Assembly (NCBI RefSeq): GCF_003584105.1
Contig: NZ_QXFO01000008.1
Coordinates: forward strand, 62,001-126,000
Direction: 5' to 3'
Source of the DNA: Flagellimonas taeanensis
GTDB lineage: Bacteria; Bacteroidota; Bacteroidia; Flavobacteriales; Flavobacteriaceae
Length of the DNA: 64,000 nucleotides
Shown here: one piece after another, positions 9,089 to 17,592 of the stretch
Position numbering within the stretch: the first letter of the stretch is position 1
Layout of the letters: the number at the start of each line of letters is the position of its first letter
Position numbers and translations under genes: made by a program
The notes under the pieces: generated by a model
The model's database searches: none
Seen by the model: the letters and a program-made list of their open reading frames with translations, nothing else
What the model was told of the DNA's origin: nothing

Positions 9089-10018
9089 ATGGGCAACTAT
9101 TTTTTGATTCCGATTATATTTTTTGCGCTTGTCATCCTGTTCAAGTTCTTTTTTATCGTAAAGCAACAGACCGCTGTGACCATAGAGCGCTTTGGTAGGT
9201 TCCACAGTATACGTAACTCTGGCCTACAGATGAAAATTCCACTTGTTGACCGTATCGCAGGCCGTTTGAGCTTAAAGATCCAACAGCTCGATGTCATTGT
9301 TGAGACCAAGACCCGTGACGATGTTTTCGTAAAACTGAAAATATCCGTTCAATATGTAGTCATCAAGGACAAGGTGTATGAAGCCTTCTATAAATTGGAA
9401 TATCCACACGATCAGATCACTTCCTACGTATTTGACGTGGTACGTGCCGAAGTACCCAAAATGAAGCTGGATGATGTGTTCGTAAAAAAAGATGACATTG
9501 CTATCGCCGTGAAAGCCGAACTACAAGATGCCATGCTGGATTATGGATACGACATCATCAAAACCCTTGTGACCGATATCGACCCGGATGCACAAGTCAA
9601 AGCTGCCATGAACCGTATCAATGCTTCGGAGCGTGAAAAGATTGCTGCCCAATTTGAAGGGGATGCCGCAAGGATCCTCATCGTGGAAAAAGCAAAGGCC
9701 GAAGCAGAAAGCAAAAGACTGCAGGGACAAGGTATCGCCGATCAGCGCCGTGAAATTGCACGTGGCCTGGAAGAATCTGTAGAGGTGCTGAACAAGGTGG
9801 GCATCAATTCACAAGAGGCCTCAGCACTGATCGTGGTGACCCAACACTACGACACACTACAGGCCATTGGCGAAGAGACCAATACCAATCTCATCCTGCT
9901 GCCCAACTCTCCACAAGCGGGCAGTGATATGCTCAACAACATGGTGGCCTCGTTCACGGCGAGCAACCAAATCGGGGAAGCCATGAAAAAGCAACAAAAT
10001 AAAAAGAAAGAGGAATAA
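9089..10018 (+). CDS. SPFH/stomatin-like membrane protein
   Basis: 309 residues: one N-terminal membrane helix (about residues 4-23), then an SPFH/Band 7 domain beginning KQQTAVTIERFGRF, then an Ala/Glu/Lys-rich helical region (about 190-235) and a C-terminal tail ending in KKQQNKKKEE. This is the stomatin/slipin/QmcA architecture. Such proteins oligomerise into membrane microdomain scaffolds and often modulate proteases. No NfeD-type partner gene is adjacent, so the partner is unknown. A strong hairpin terminator follows the stop codon by about 20 nt, so the transcript ends here. Confidence 0.88.
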   Translation: MGNYFLIPIIFFALVILFKFFFIVKQQTAVTIERFGRFHSIRNSGLQMKIPLVDRIAGRLSLKIQQLDVIVETKTRDDVFVKLKISVQYVVIKDKVYEAFYKLEYPHDQITSYVFDVVRAEVPKMKLDDVFVKKDDIAIAVKAELQDAMLDYGYDIIKTLVTDIDPDAQVKAAMNRINASEREKIAAQFEGDAARILIVEKAKAEAESKRLQGQGIADQRREIARGLEESVEVLNKVGINSQEASALIVVTQHYDTLQAIGEETNTNLILLPNSPQAGSDMLNNMVASFTASNQIGEAMKKQQNKKKEE

Positions 10019-10040
10019 TATCCATTTGAATAAGAATAAA

Positions 10041-10065
10041 AAAGGCACCAAAATTGGTGCCTTTT
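10041..10065 (+). terminator. rho-independent terminator after the SPFH gene
   Basis: Stem AAAGGCACC / GGTGCCTTTT with a 6-nt loop, followed by T-rich sequence. The A-run on the 5' side gives the mirror configuration, so it may also serve the convergent DUF6327 operon. Confidence 0.85.
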
Positions 10066-10087
10066 CCATTTAAAGTATTAGGGTGGA

Positions 10088-10303
10088 CTATTTAAAACTC
10101 TTAAGGATCTTGCTCGTCACAAACGATAGGGCCAGTTTTTTGGCTATTCCACTGAATCCCCCAAAAAGATTGGTAGGATTGAGTTCCTCCTTGGTACTCT
10201 GAAAGGCATACTTCAGTTTCTCCTCATCAATCTCTCGCTGTAGCTGCAGGATTTTCATGTCCTGCTCTATTTCCTCAAATGAACTGTACTTTCTTGCTTT
10301 CAT
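10088..10303 (-). CDS. DUF6327-family small protein
   Basis: 71 residues starting MKARKYSSFEEIEQD; a longer frame exists, but its extra 27 residues show no conserved character and would overlap the upstream gene. The N-terminal half is a charged helix (EEIEQDMKILQLQREIDEEK), and the C-terminal half contains the Gly-Phe stretch LFGGFSGIAKK. The order YtxH-holin-DUF6327 is a recurrent flavobacterial cluster, as I recall it. It begins 1 nt after the holin-like gene. Probably cytoplasmic or membrane-peripheral; function unknown. Confidence 0.75.
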   Translation of the reverse strand: MKARKYSSFEEIEQDMKILQLQREIDEEKLKYAFQSTKEELNPTNLFGGFSGIAKKLALSFVTSKILKSFK

Positions 10304-10304
10304 A

Positions 10305-10649
10305 TCAATCAAAATAAAATTCAGAAAATTTTCGCAACAACGGGGTTTCCAAGCGTTTCCTAAACATATAGATGAAAAGACCAATCAGTATATAGAAGCC
10401 GCCCACCACAAGGAAGCCTTTGGCATTGCTCTCCAATACATCCCCGATCCAAAAGGAAGCGGCTATGGAGAGTAACAACAAGGCCATGGCCGCCATGGCC
10501 CCGATCAACAGTACCTTTGCGGTTACCGTAATGCCTTGCATCATCGACTTAAAGCTCTTCAACCTATAGTATTGGATACTGCTATCCACATAGGATCGAG
10601 CACTGTCCTCCGCTTCGGTGATATGTTCCTTGATATCGAAGATTGACAT
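10305..10649 (-). CDS. phage-holin-like family membrane protein
   Basis: 114 residues with two membrane helices (about residues 41-63 and 73-96), a short cytoplasmic helix ahead of them (ITEAEDSARSYVDSSIQYYRL) and a basic C-terminus. This fits the chromosomal holin superfamily III-like (Phage_holin_3_6/YqjE-type) proteins found outside prophages. No phage genes are nearby, so a lysis role is unlikely. It starts 3 nt after the YtxH gene and is followed directly by DUF6327, making a three-gene operon. Confidence 0.8.
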   Translation of the reverse strand: MSIFDIKEHITEAEDSARSYVDSSIQYYRLKSFKSMMQGITVTAKVLLIGAMAAMALLLLSIAASFWIGDVLESNAKGFLVVGGFYILIGLFIYMFRKRLETPLLRKFSEFYFD

Positions 10650-10652
10650 GGA

Positions 10653-10982
10653 TTACTTTTGAAGTTGTGCGTTCTTCTTCCTTAAATCTTCCAATTTCTT
10701 TTCAAGTGCGACAATGATATCATCAGCCTTGTAGCTCATATTGGACAGCGTGTCCTCCAATTTTTCTTCGAACTCCATTTTCTTGGCCTCTGCAGATTTG
10801 GTAAACTCGTCCTTGGCATTGGATATACTGGCCGAAATGTCCTCTTTGGCCTTAAGGGCGCTGTTCTTTATTTTTTTTCTGGTCTTCTTTCCCTTGTCGG
10901 GTGCATATAGGATTCCAACTCCGGCTCCAACCACGGCACCTGTCAACAAGGCCACCAATACATTTCCACTATTATTTGACAT
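10653..10982 (-). CDS. YtxH domain-containing protein
   Basis: 109 residues. A single Ala/Gly-rich membrane helix at the N-terminus (VLVALLTGAVVGAGVGILYAP) is followed by the YtxH hallmark DKGKKTRKKI and a long amphipathic helix. YtxH proteins are small stress-associated envelope proteins (general stress genes in Bacillus); in Bacteroidota they commonly precede holin-like and DUF6327 genes. It is the first gene of the trio. I could not identify its promoter in the gap upstream, which holds the glnS terminator and a 22-bp palindrome. Confidence 0.85.
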   Translation of the reverse strand: MSNNSGNVLVALLTGAVVGAGVGILYAPDKGKKTRKKIKNSALKAKEDISASISNAKDEFTKSAEAKKMEFEEKLEDTLSNMSYKADDIIVALEKKLEDLRKKNAQLQK

Positions 10983-11205
10983 GATATAAATTTTTAGGGT
11001 TAATAAATCAGATTTCCATTCTGCAGCATGATGTGCAAAATGCTTGTTCCCCTAAATTAAGCCAACATGGAAACCCGGCTTGATGCTATCCATGCAAAGA
11101 TTGACGCTGAAGCTAAAAATGTGCAAAAAAATGAAAATAACGCCCAATAATCCGTGATTCCATCTTTATTTAAGGAAATGGGTTGCCCGAAAACAAAAGC
11201 GCATG

Positions 11206-11226
11206 AAAAAGGCCCTGAACGGGCCA
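11206..11226 (-). terminator. rho-independent terminator of glnS
   Basis: Read leftward, GGCCC-GTTCA-GGGCC is followed by TTTTT. It lies about 55 nt past the glnS stop codon and ahead of the YtxH operon. Confidence 0.75.
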
Positions 11227-11244
11227 TTTATGATAGTTAAATAT

Positions 11245-11266
11245 TATTGTAGCGGCCGCTACAATA
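11245..11266. repeat. perfect 22-bp palindrome downstream of glnS
   Basis: The core GTAGCGGCCGCTAC is extended symmetrically on each side to TATT...AATA, giving 11 perfect pairs with no spacer and including a NotI octamer. It lies 14 nt past the glnS stop, between that stop and the separate terminator. It is not followed by T or A runs, so a dimeric protein-binding site is more likely than a terminator. Confidence 0.7.
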
Positions 11267-11279
11267 GTTAATTGTAATG

Positions 11280-12965
11280 CTAGTCCTGTTGGTCCAATTT
11301 GGCCCAAGTGTCACGCAACGGCACCGTTCTGTTGAATACCAAATGCTCTTTTGTAGAATCTTTGTCCACATTGAAATAACCCATCCGCTGAAATTGGAAT
11401 TGGTCCCCAACCTGCGCGTCTTTTATACTGGGCTCCAAATATCCGGTGACCTTCTCCAAGGAATCCGGATTGATGAATTCCATAAAATCTTTGTCCTTGT
11501 GCGTCCCTGGTGTCGGGTCCGTGAAAAGCCGATCGTACAATCTCACTTCTGCCGTAATCGCATGTGGAATGGAAACCCAGTGTAGGGTGCCCTTCACTTT
11601 TTTCAAGCTTTCCTCTGTGCCGGAACCACTTCTACTTTTTGGATCGTAGGTGCATTGTACTTCTATCACTTTTCCGTCTGCATCTTTAGTGCAGCTTTCG
11701 GCCTTGATGATATAGCCATTCTTCAACCTGACCTCCCCGTCCAACTTCAACCTGAAGAATTTACGATTGCCCTCTTCCCTAAAGTCATCTTGTTCGATAT
11801 ACAATTCCCTAGAAAAAGGTACTTGTCGGTATCCAGCGGAATCATCTTCCGGATTGTTCTCTGCTTCCAACCACTCCTCCTTGCCCTCTTCATAATTGGT
11901 AATGACCAATTTCAAGGGATTGAGCACGGCCATAACTCGGGGAGCAATCTTGTTCAAATGCTCTCGCACATGGAACTCGAGAAGGGATACATCCACTACA
12001 TTGTCTCGCTTGGCAATTCCAATGGTTTCCGCAAAATTCCGAATGGACTCAGGGGTATATCCCCTTCTCCGGAGGCCTGAAATCGTGGGCATCCTTGGGT
12101 CATCCCACCCTGCAACTACCCCGCTTTCCACCAACTGGAGCAATTTACGCTTGCTCACGATGGTGTGGCTTAGGTTCCTACGGGCAAATTCACGCTGTTT
12201 GGGACGTAGTCTATTCTTAGATACCAATTGGTCCAAAAACCAATCGTATAGTTCCCTATGAGGCAAAAACTCCAGTGTACACAAGGAATGTGAGACTTGC
12301 TCTATGTAATCGCTCTCTCCGTGAGTCCAATCGTACATCGGATAAATACACCAATCGGTATTCGTTCTGTGGTGGGGTTTGTGAAGAATTCTGTACATCA
12401 CCGGATCCCGCATCAACATATTGGAAGAAGCCATATCTATCTTCGCTCTGAGCACATGTTCGCCTTCCTTGAAATCACCGTTCTTCATGCCCTCAAAAAG
12501 CTTGAGGTTCTCCTCAACCGATCGGCTCCTGAAAGGGCTGTTCTTGCCGGGCTCTGTGGGTGTTCCCTTTTGGGACGCCATTTCTTCGGAAGATTGGCTG
12601 TCCACATAGGCTTTTCCCTGTTTAATGAGCTCAACGGCCCAATCGTACAATTGCTGGAAATAATCCGAGGCATAGCATTCCGTGTCCCATTTATACCCCA
12701 ACCAAGCAACGTCTTCCTTGATGGCCTCCACATACTCCTTTTCTTCCTTTGCCGGATTGGTGTCGTCGAACCGAAGGTTTACGGGTGCATTGTACCGTAG
12801 ACCCAGACCAAAGTTCAGGCAAATGGAACTTGCGTGACCTACATGCAAATACCCGTTCGGCTCAGGAGGGAAGCGGAATCTAAGGCTTGTCGGAGCATAC
12901 CCGTTTCTTAGGTCTTCTTCTATGATGTGTTCGATAAAATTCAGCGATCTAACTTCTTCCGCCAT
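11280..12965 (-). CDS. glnS: glutamine--tRNA ligase (GlnS)
   Basis: 561-residue class Ib synthetase charging tRNA-Gln directly. The signature PPEPNGYLHVGHA places HVGH at residues 41-44, and the second signature is a VSKRK loop near residue 270. The C-terminal anticodon-binding beta-barrels are present by length. The start MAEEVRSLNF was chosen because homologues begin at this point; the longer frame adds 14 residues. There is no YqeY-like C-terminal extension. A -10 box lies just upstream, and a terminator and a palindrome lie downstream, so it is probably monocistronic. Confidence 0.96.
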   Translation of the reverse strand: MAEEVRSLNFIEHIIEEDLRNGYAPTSLRFRFPPEPNGYLHVGHASSICLNFGLGLRYNAPVNLRFDDTNPAKEEKEYVEAIKEDVAWLGYKWDTECYASDYFQQLYDWAVELIKQGKAYVDSQSSEEMASQKGTPTEPGKNSPFRSRSVEENLKLFEGMKNGDFKEGEHVLRAKIDMASSNMLMRDPVMYRILHKPHHRTNTDWCIYPMYDWTHGESDYIEQVSHSLCTLEFLPHRELYDWFLDQLVSKNRLRPKQREFARRNLSHTIVSKRKLLQLVESGVVAGWDDPRMPTISGLRRRGYTPESIRNFAETIGIAKRDNVVDVSLLEFHVREHLNKIAPRVMAVLNPLKLVITNYEEGKEEWLEAENNPEDDSAGYRQVPFSRELYIEQDDFREEGNRKFFRLKLDGEVRLKNGYIIKAESCTKDADGKVIEVQCTYDPKSRSGSGTEESLKKVKGTLHWVSIPHAITAEVRLYDRLFTDPTPGTHKDKDFMEFINPDSLEKVTGYLEPSIKDAQVGDQFQFQRMGYFNVDKDSTKEHLVFNRTVPLRDTWAKLDQQD

Positions 12966-12982
12966 ATCAAAAATTTGAAGCG

Positions 12983-12990
12983 CAAATGTA
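12983..12990 (-). promoter_or_regulatory. -10 box of the glnS promoter
   Basis: On the minus strand this reads TACATTTG, a full match to TAnnTTTG, 17 nt upstream of the glnS ATG. A -33 element is not obvious. Confidence 0.55.
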
Positions 12991-13227
12991 GCAAATCCAC
13001 TCTTCATAGCTATGATTCACGCTGTAGAGTATACAAAGAAAGCCATTTCACAACACTTTTGGAGCCGCCTACAACAATATCTTTCCTTTCGATGAAAATA
13101 AAAACATCTTTGTTAATGGAATACTATACGATTAAGGCGGTCAAAAGCGGCCTTATGGACTAATTACATTAAGGGGCACAAACTAACTAGGGCATTATTG
13201 CCCATAACCTCTTAAAATCTAACGGAG

Positions 13228-15489
13228 ATGAAAACAAATGGTTCAACGTATAGCATACTGGTTCTGGCCATGGCTTTTATGCTATTTGGTACCAGTACTC
13301 TACAGGCCCAGGTGCTGAACAAGCCCACACCTGCCCCCAACCCAAACATTGGAAGTTCTAGGCCTTGGGATGCTGCATGTGCATCAAGTGGGTTCAATGA
13401 ATACTTCGTAAACTTTACATGGATGCCTCCAATGGTAAATTCCAACAACGTGTTCATCTTGGAGCTTTCAGATTCGGACGGTTATTTCGGTTCACCCACT
13501 GAGTTGGCCAGGGCGAGCGATAAAAACGCCGTTTTGGATTTTGAGTTCAAGTTCTCATTACCAGCAGATACCCGTGGTGAAAATTTCAAATTCAGGGTGC
13601 GAAGCACGAGTCCGGCTAAGACCAGTCCGGCTTCAGATGCCTATTCCATGTATTTCATTGATTATAATTCTCCGTTGTTGATCAGTGAAAACGGAAGCGG
13701 GTCTATCCCATCCGGAGGCGAGATCCAAATCTGTGGGGGAGGCTCTGTGACCTTAAAACCACACAATATCCCCAATGCCAGTACCTACCGCTACAATTGG
13801 TATAGAAGTGGGACATTATTGTCCGAAAAATCAGAAAGCATTACCGTTTCAGATCCTGGAATGTACTATGTGGAACTGGATTATGGTTCTGTTTGTTCAG
13901 GTGCGGCCAATACGCTATCCAATTACGTAACGGTAAATACAGGTAACAGCACTGGAATTGCAATTAATGGCGCAACTAATATTGAAGTCTGTCCAGGTGA
14001 CCCCTACATGCTTGAGGCCAACATTTCAGGACAAGGATATTCCTATACTTGGTACAAGAACGGAAACGTGATAAGCGGCCCTACGGTCAATGGCAGCACC
14101 TACACCATAAACACAAGCACCTCAGGTTTTGAAGGTACTTATGCAGTTGAAATAGGCGGCTCGGGAATATGTAAAGAAAAATCAGCGGCCGTAACGGTCT
14201 CGGCCACAGGCTCCTTTGATGTGACCTTGGCGAACCAGGAAAACATTGTGCTATTGCCTTCACAGACCAAAACCCTATCTGTGAACACAACAGCGACATC
14301 TCCCACCTATCAATGGTATAAAAATGGCTCAGCCATTTCTGGAGCCACAAACAGTTCGTTGAATATCAATTCGATAGGCGAGTATTATGTAGAGGTTACC
14401 CAAAATGGTGGCCCTTGCTCCGCAGCACCCATTGCCTCGACGAAGACCACCGTAGTTTCTCCAGATTCGTTTGAAATTGAAATCGATTTTGTGGGAACTT
14501 ATACCGCTTGCGAAAATACAGATGCAACCTTGAGCCTGACAGCCATCCATGCGGTCAGTGATAGTGGAGCGAAAACGGATGTCACTGCTGACCTGCAATC
14601 CTCCTTCTCCTACCAATGGAAATGGAACGGGAATTTGGTCAACGGGGAGACCTCAAAGACCATTACCCTTTCCAGCCATGAGAAAAACGGATCGTACGTA
14701 CTGACCGGTACCATAGATGACTTCAACGCCACATCCAACACGAAAGAGGTGAAGTTGATGGTCAATCAGTCCCTACAAATAAGTGCCAATGGAACAGTGC
14801 TCTGCGAAGGTGGCGAGGCCATTGTCCTTACGAGCTCCATGGACCTTTCGGGCTTATCATTTGAATGGAAAAAAGACGGGGCGGTCATTGATACTTCCTC
14901 TGAAAGCTTGACCGCAAGTGAAACAGGTGCCTATGAATTGATCTTAAAAGAATACGATTGTCCACTGACTTCCAACAAAGTCAACGTCAGTGCCTTTGAT
15001 GAGTCGCTATTGGTGCTGGACAAGCCCAAAGACCTCATCATCATAGAAGGGGAGACCAAAACGATTACCGCAAGCGGTGCCGACTCCTACGAATGGTATG
15101 ATGCGGGCAACAACTTGATATCATCACAAGACTCATATAGCTTCCAAGAGGAAGGGGAATACCTTTTGGTCGCCAGCTTCGGAACTTGCACCGTAAGCAG
15201 GGTCATCACGGTCACCTATAGGGACATGTTTGCCATACCCAATGTCATCACTGCCAACGGGGACGGTATCAACGATCTCTGGGTACTGCCCAACACCTAT
15301 TCCCGGGACCCCAATGTTCTCGTTACCATTTTCAATGAAAGGGGAGAACAAGTTTTCAGCCAAGCTGGCTATGAAAACAACTGGCCACAATCCACCACAT
15401 CTTTCAACAAACAGAGCATGATTTTTTATTACAAGATCACAAGGGGTGGAAAAAGCCTGAAACAAGGAACCATAACTGTTATTAAATAA
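13228..15489 (+). CDS. T9SS type B sorting-domain surface protein with Ig-like repeats (SprC-like position)
   Basis: 753 residues. The signal peptide (about residues 1-28) ends in the LQAQ region. The body is a string of Ig/PKD-like beta modules, recognisable from recurring YxWYKNG and YYVEV strands (for example YRYNWYRSG, YSYTWYKNG, PTYQWYKNG). The C-terminal 90 residues form a gliding-motility-associated CHU_C domain with the calcium-loop-like NGDGINDLW, the type B T9SS sorting signal. The protein is therefore exported through T9SS. It is first in a four-gene operon whose order matches sprC-sprD-sprB-sprF of Flavobacterium johnsoniae; assignment as SprC rests on position and architecture only. 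An SD-like GGAG directly precedes the ATG, and a small GGGCA/TGCCC hairpin lies at 13190-13203 in the leader. Confidence 0.85.
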   Translation: MKTNGSTYSILVLAMAFMLFGTSTLQAQVLNKPTPAPNPNIGSSRPWDAACASSGFNEYFVNFTWMPPMVNSNNVFILELSDSDGYFGSPTELARASDKNAVLDFEFKFSLPADTRGENFKFRVRSTSPAKTSPASDAYSMYFIDYNSPLLISENGSGSIPSGGEIQICGGGSVTLKPHNIPNASTYRYNWYRSGTLLSEKSESITVSDPGMYYVELDYGSVCSGAANTLSNYVTVNTGNSTGIAINGATNIEVCPGDPYMLEANISGQGYSYTWYKNGNVISGPTVNGSTYTINTSTSGFEGTYAVEIGGSGICKEKSAAVTVSATGSFDVTLANQENIVLLPSQTKTLSVNTTATSPTYQWYKNGSAISGATNSSLNINSIGEYYVEVTQNGGPCSAAPIASTKTTVVSPDSFEIEIDFVGTYTACENTDATLSLTAIHAVSDSGAKTDVTADLQSSFSYQWKWNGNLVNGETSKTITLSSHEKNGSYVLTGTIDDFNATSNTKEVKLMVNQSLQISANGTVLCEGGEAIVLTSSMDLSGLSFEWKKDGAVIDTSSESLTASETGAYELILKEYDCPLTSNKVNVSAFDESLLVLDKPKDLIIIEGETKTITASGADSYEWYDAGNNLISSQDSYSFQEEGEYLLVASFGTCTVSRVITVTYRDMFAIPNVITANGDGINDLWVLPNTYSRDPNVLVTIFNERGEQVFSQAGYENNWPQSTTSFNKQSMIFYYKITRGGKSLKQGTITVIK

Positions 15490-15495
15490 GCAGAA

Positions 15496-17583
15496 ATGCA
15501 CACCAAAAAACCTCTACTACTACTTACGTCAATCTTGCTACTTGTCTTTTCCGGAATGCGCGGACAGGAAGAGGACCCTTTTGTACCCTACAACGTCCCT
15601 TCCCAGAACCTGTTGAAATTCAATAGGTTCTTGATAAACCCAACGTTCTCGACAGTTCGCGAAGATAAGTCCTATATCAATTTGTTTCACAGAAACCAAT
15701 CGGTATCTTTTGATGACAACAATCAGGTCTATTTCTTGAGCTATAGTGGTAGGGTGAGTGATAGAAGTGGTGTGGGTCTGAGCTTGTTCACCAATCGTGA
15801 AGGGCTTTTCAACAACTTTGGTGTACATGCCAACTACGCTTATGGAGTGCGTTTGGGACTTAAGAGCTCCTTTACTTTTGGGGCGAATGTAAGCTACTAT
15901 CAAAGTGCTTTCAACCAGGATAGGGCCAACTCTATAGAGGACGACCCCTTCTTGAACACCTTGGAAAGTAGCTCTTTGGTAAGTTTTCAGCCTGGTTTCA
16001 ACTTTTCTGTTGGTCGGTTCGATATTGGAGGATTTGCAGAAAACCTGTTCGATTATAATCTGAAAACCAGCGAATCTGTTACTGAATTCAACGAAAAAAC
16101 ATACTCTGGACACCTACAATACACCCATCCGTTTGAAAACGGTAGAGGTATCATGGAAAGCGCTCGTTTAATGCCATTGGCCAGAGTGCGAAAAGTGGGG
16201 GAAGAAAACATTACGCTAGGGGGTAACCTGATTCTCGATTTGCCGAAATTGGGTTGGTTGCAAGCGGGTTATGACGATTTCTACGGAGCATCTGCAGGAC
16301 TTGGTTTCAACCTGACCAAAAACATTTCTCTGGGATATACCGTTGAAAAGGGGCTTTCCAACGAGTTTGAAAATTTTGGGGTCACCCACGAGATTTCTTT
16401 GGCCTATTCGTTCACTCCCAACCTGACCGAAGACCGTGTGATGTTGGAAAAAGAGAACGAATCCCTTGTGGAAAACGAGAATGTGCCACAGGACAGCCTG
16501 AACCTTACCGAAAAGGATTTTGAAATTGCCCAGCTCAAGGAAAAATTGGCAGAAAACGATGCCATCCTGGACGAGCTGTTGATGCGCCAAGACTCCATCG
16601 AGACCAATAGAAGACAAGACTTGGAAAGAAGGTTCGAGACCGTGATGAAAATGGTGAAACGGGAGACCAACGGCCAAAACCCCGCTTTGGAGGAAAAGGC
16701 CAAGCAACTGTACTTTAACAACATGGACACTGCGGATATTGTGGCCAGAAAGACGCAGCCCCTTTCCAACCATGGTCTGACCAATACCACGGCAGCCAAA
16801 AAGGTCATCCGTTTGAATGACAAGAAATCCGACCCACAATCAGATTCTGATGTGGCGGCAAATTCACCTGTAAAAAGGGATAATATCAATCAAACTTTGG
16901 CCGGCGCCAGCAACAAATCGCGTTTCAAATCACACAGTGTTCCCAATGTGCAAAGTGGCCACTACCTGATTGCCAATGTATTCCGGGATTCCGACAATGT
17001 CAGTGCGTTCATTGAAGAACTGCGCGCACAGGGCATAGAGGCCGACTATTTTGAAAATCCAAAGAACGGGCTCAACTACGTTTACATTGGCGATTTTGAG
17101 AACAAATCCGAAGCACTGACCGCCTATCGCACCAAAATGAACGGTGCATATAGCGGCGATGCTTGGATAATGAAGGTCAATGGGGGAGACTCAACCATAG
17201 GTGGCTATACCGCCATAGATAACAATGGTCCAAAATCCAAATATGGAAACAGTGTACTGCATAAAAATGTAGCCAACAAAGGAGTCAAAGGAGCTTCTGG
17301 GGTTTCATATAGTTCGGATTCCATTGATGGGCTTCCTTCAGGTTTTTACATTATTGCGAATGTCTTTGAAAGTTCATCGAGTGCAAAGCAATTTGTAAAA
17401 GAACTGAATTCCAAAGGACTGAATGCCAGTTATTTCATCAACCCAAAAGACAAGTTGAGATACGTGTACCTTAAAAAGCACGAGACCTGGGGCAATGCGC
17501 TTACCTCATATTATACTAGGCTGAACGCCTCGTATGATGATGAGATGTGGATCTTGAGAATTAAACCTAACCGAACCGTATAG
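15496..17583 (+). CDS. PorP/SprF-family outer-membrane protein with coiled coil and two SPOR-like domains (SprD-like position)
   Basis: 695 residues. A signal peptide ends near GMRGQ. An outer-membrane beta-barrel of PorP/SprF type spans about residues 25-310 (PSQNLLKFNRFLINPTFS is the typical start). It is followed by an acidic coiled coil (about 315-400), a linker, and two related C-terminal modules at about 487-562 (SGHYLIANVF) and 615-692 (SGFYIIANVF). These have the size and pattern of SPOR domains, which bind peptidoglycan denuded of stem peptides. The protein could thus link the outer-membrane secretion partner to the cell wall (inference). The gene starts 6 nt after the first operon gene and ends 9 nt before the giant adhesin gene. 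The position corresponds to sprD. Confidence 0.85.
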   Translation: MHTKKPLLLLTSILLLVFSGMRGQEEDPFVPYNVPSQNLLKFNRFLINPTFSTVREDKSYINLFHRNQSVSFDDNNQVYFLSYSGRVSDRSGVGLSLFTNREGLFNNFGVHANYAYGVRLGLKSSFTFGANVSYYQSAFNQDRANSIEDDPFLNTLESSSLVSFQPGFNFSVGRFDIGGFAENLFDYNLKTSESVTEFNEKTYSGHLQYTHPFENGRGIMESARLMPLARVRKVGEENITLGGNLILDLPKLGWLQAGYDDFYGASAGLGFNLTKNISLGYTVEKGLSNEFENFGVTHEISLAYSFTPNLTEDRVMLEKENESLVENENVPQDSLNLTEKDFEIAQLKEKLAENDAILDELLMRQDSIETNRRQDLERRFETVMKMVKRETNGQNPALEEKAKQLYFNNMDTADIVARKTQPLSNHGLTNTTAAKKVIRLNDKKSDPQSDSDVAANSPVKRDNINQTLAGASNKSRFKSHSVPNVQSGHYLIANVFRDSDNVSAFIEELRAQGIEADYFENPKNGLNYVYIGDFENKSEALTAYRTKMNGAYSGDAWIMKVNGGDSTIGGYTAIDNNGPKSKYGNSVLHKNVANKGVKGASGVSYSSDSIDGLPSGFYIIANVFESSSSAKQFVKELNSKGLNASYFINPKDKLRYVYLKKHETWGNALTSYYTRLNASYDDEMWILRIKPNRTV

Positions 17584-17592
17584 ACCAAACAT

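Noticed and set aside
10305..10649. Holin-like gene as a prophage remnant
   Set aside because: No integrase, lysin or structural phage genes nearby, and the YtxH/DUF6327 neighbours are chromosomal.
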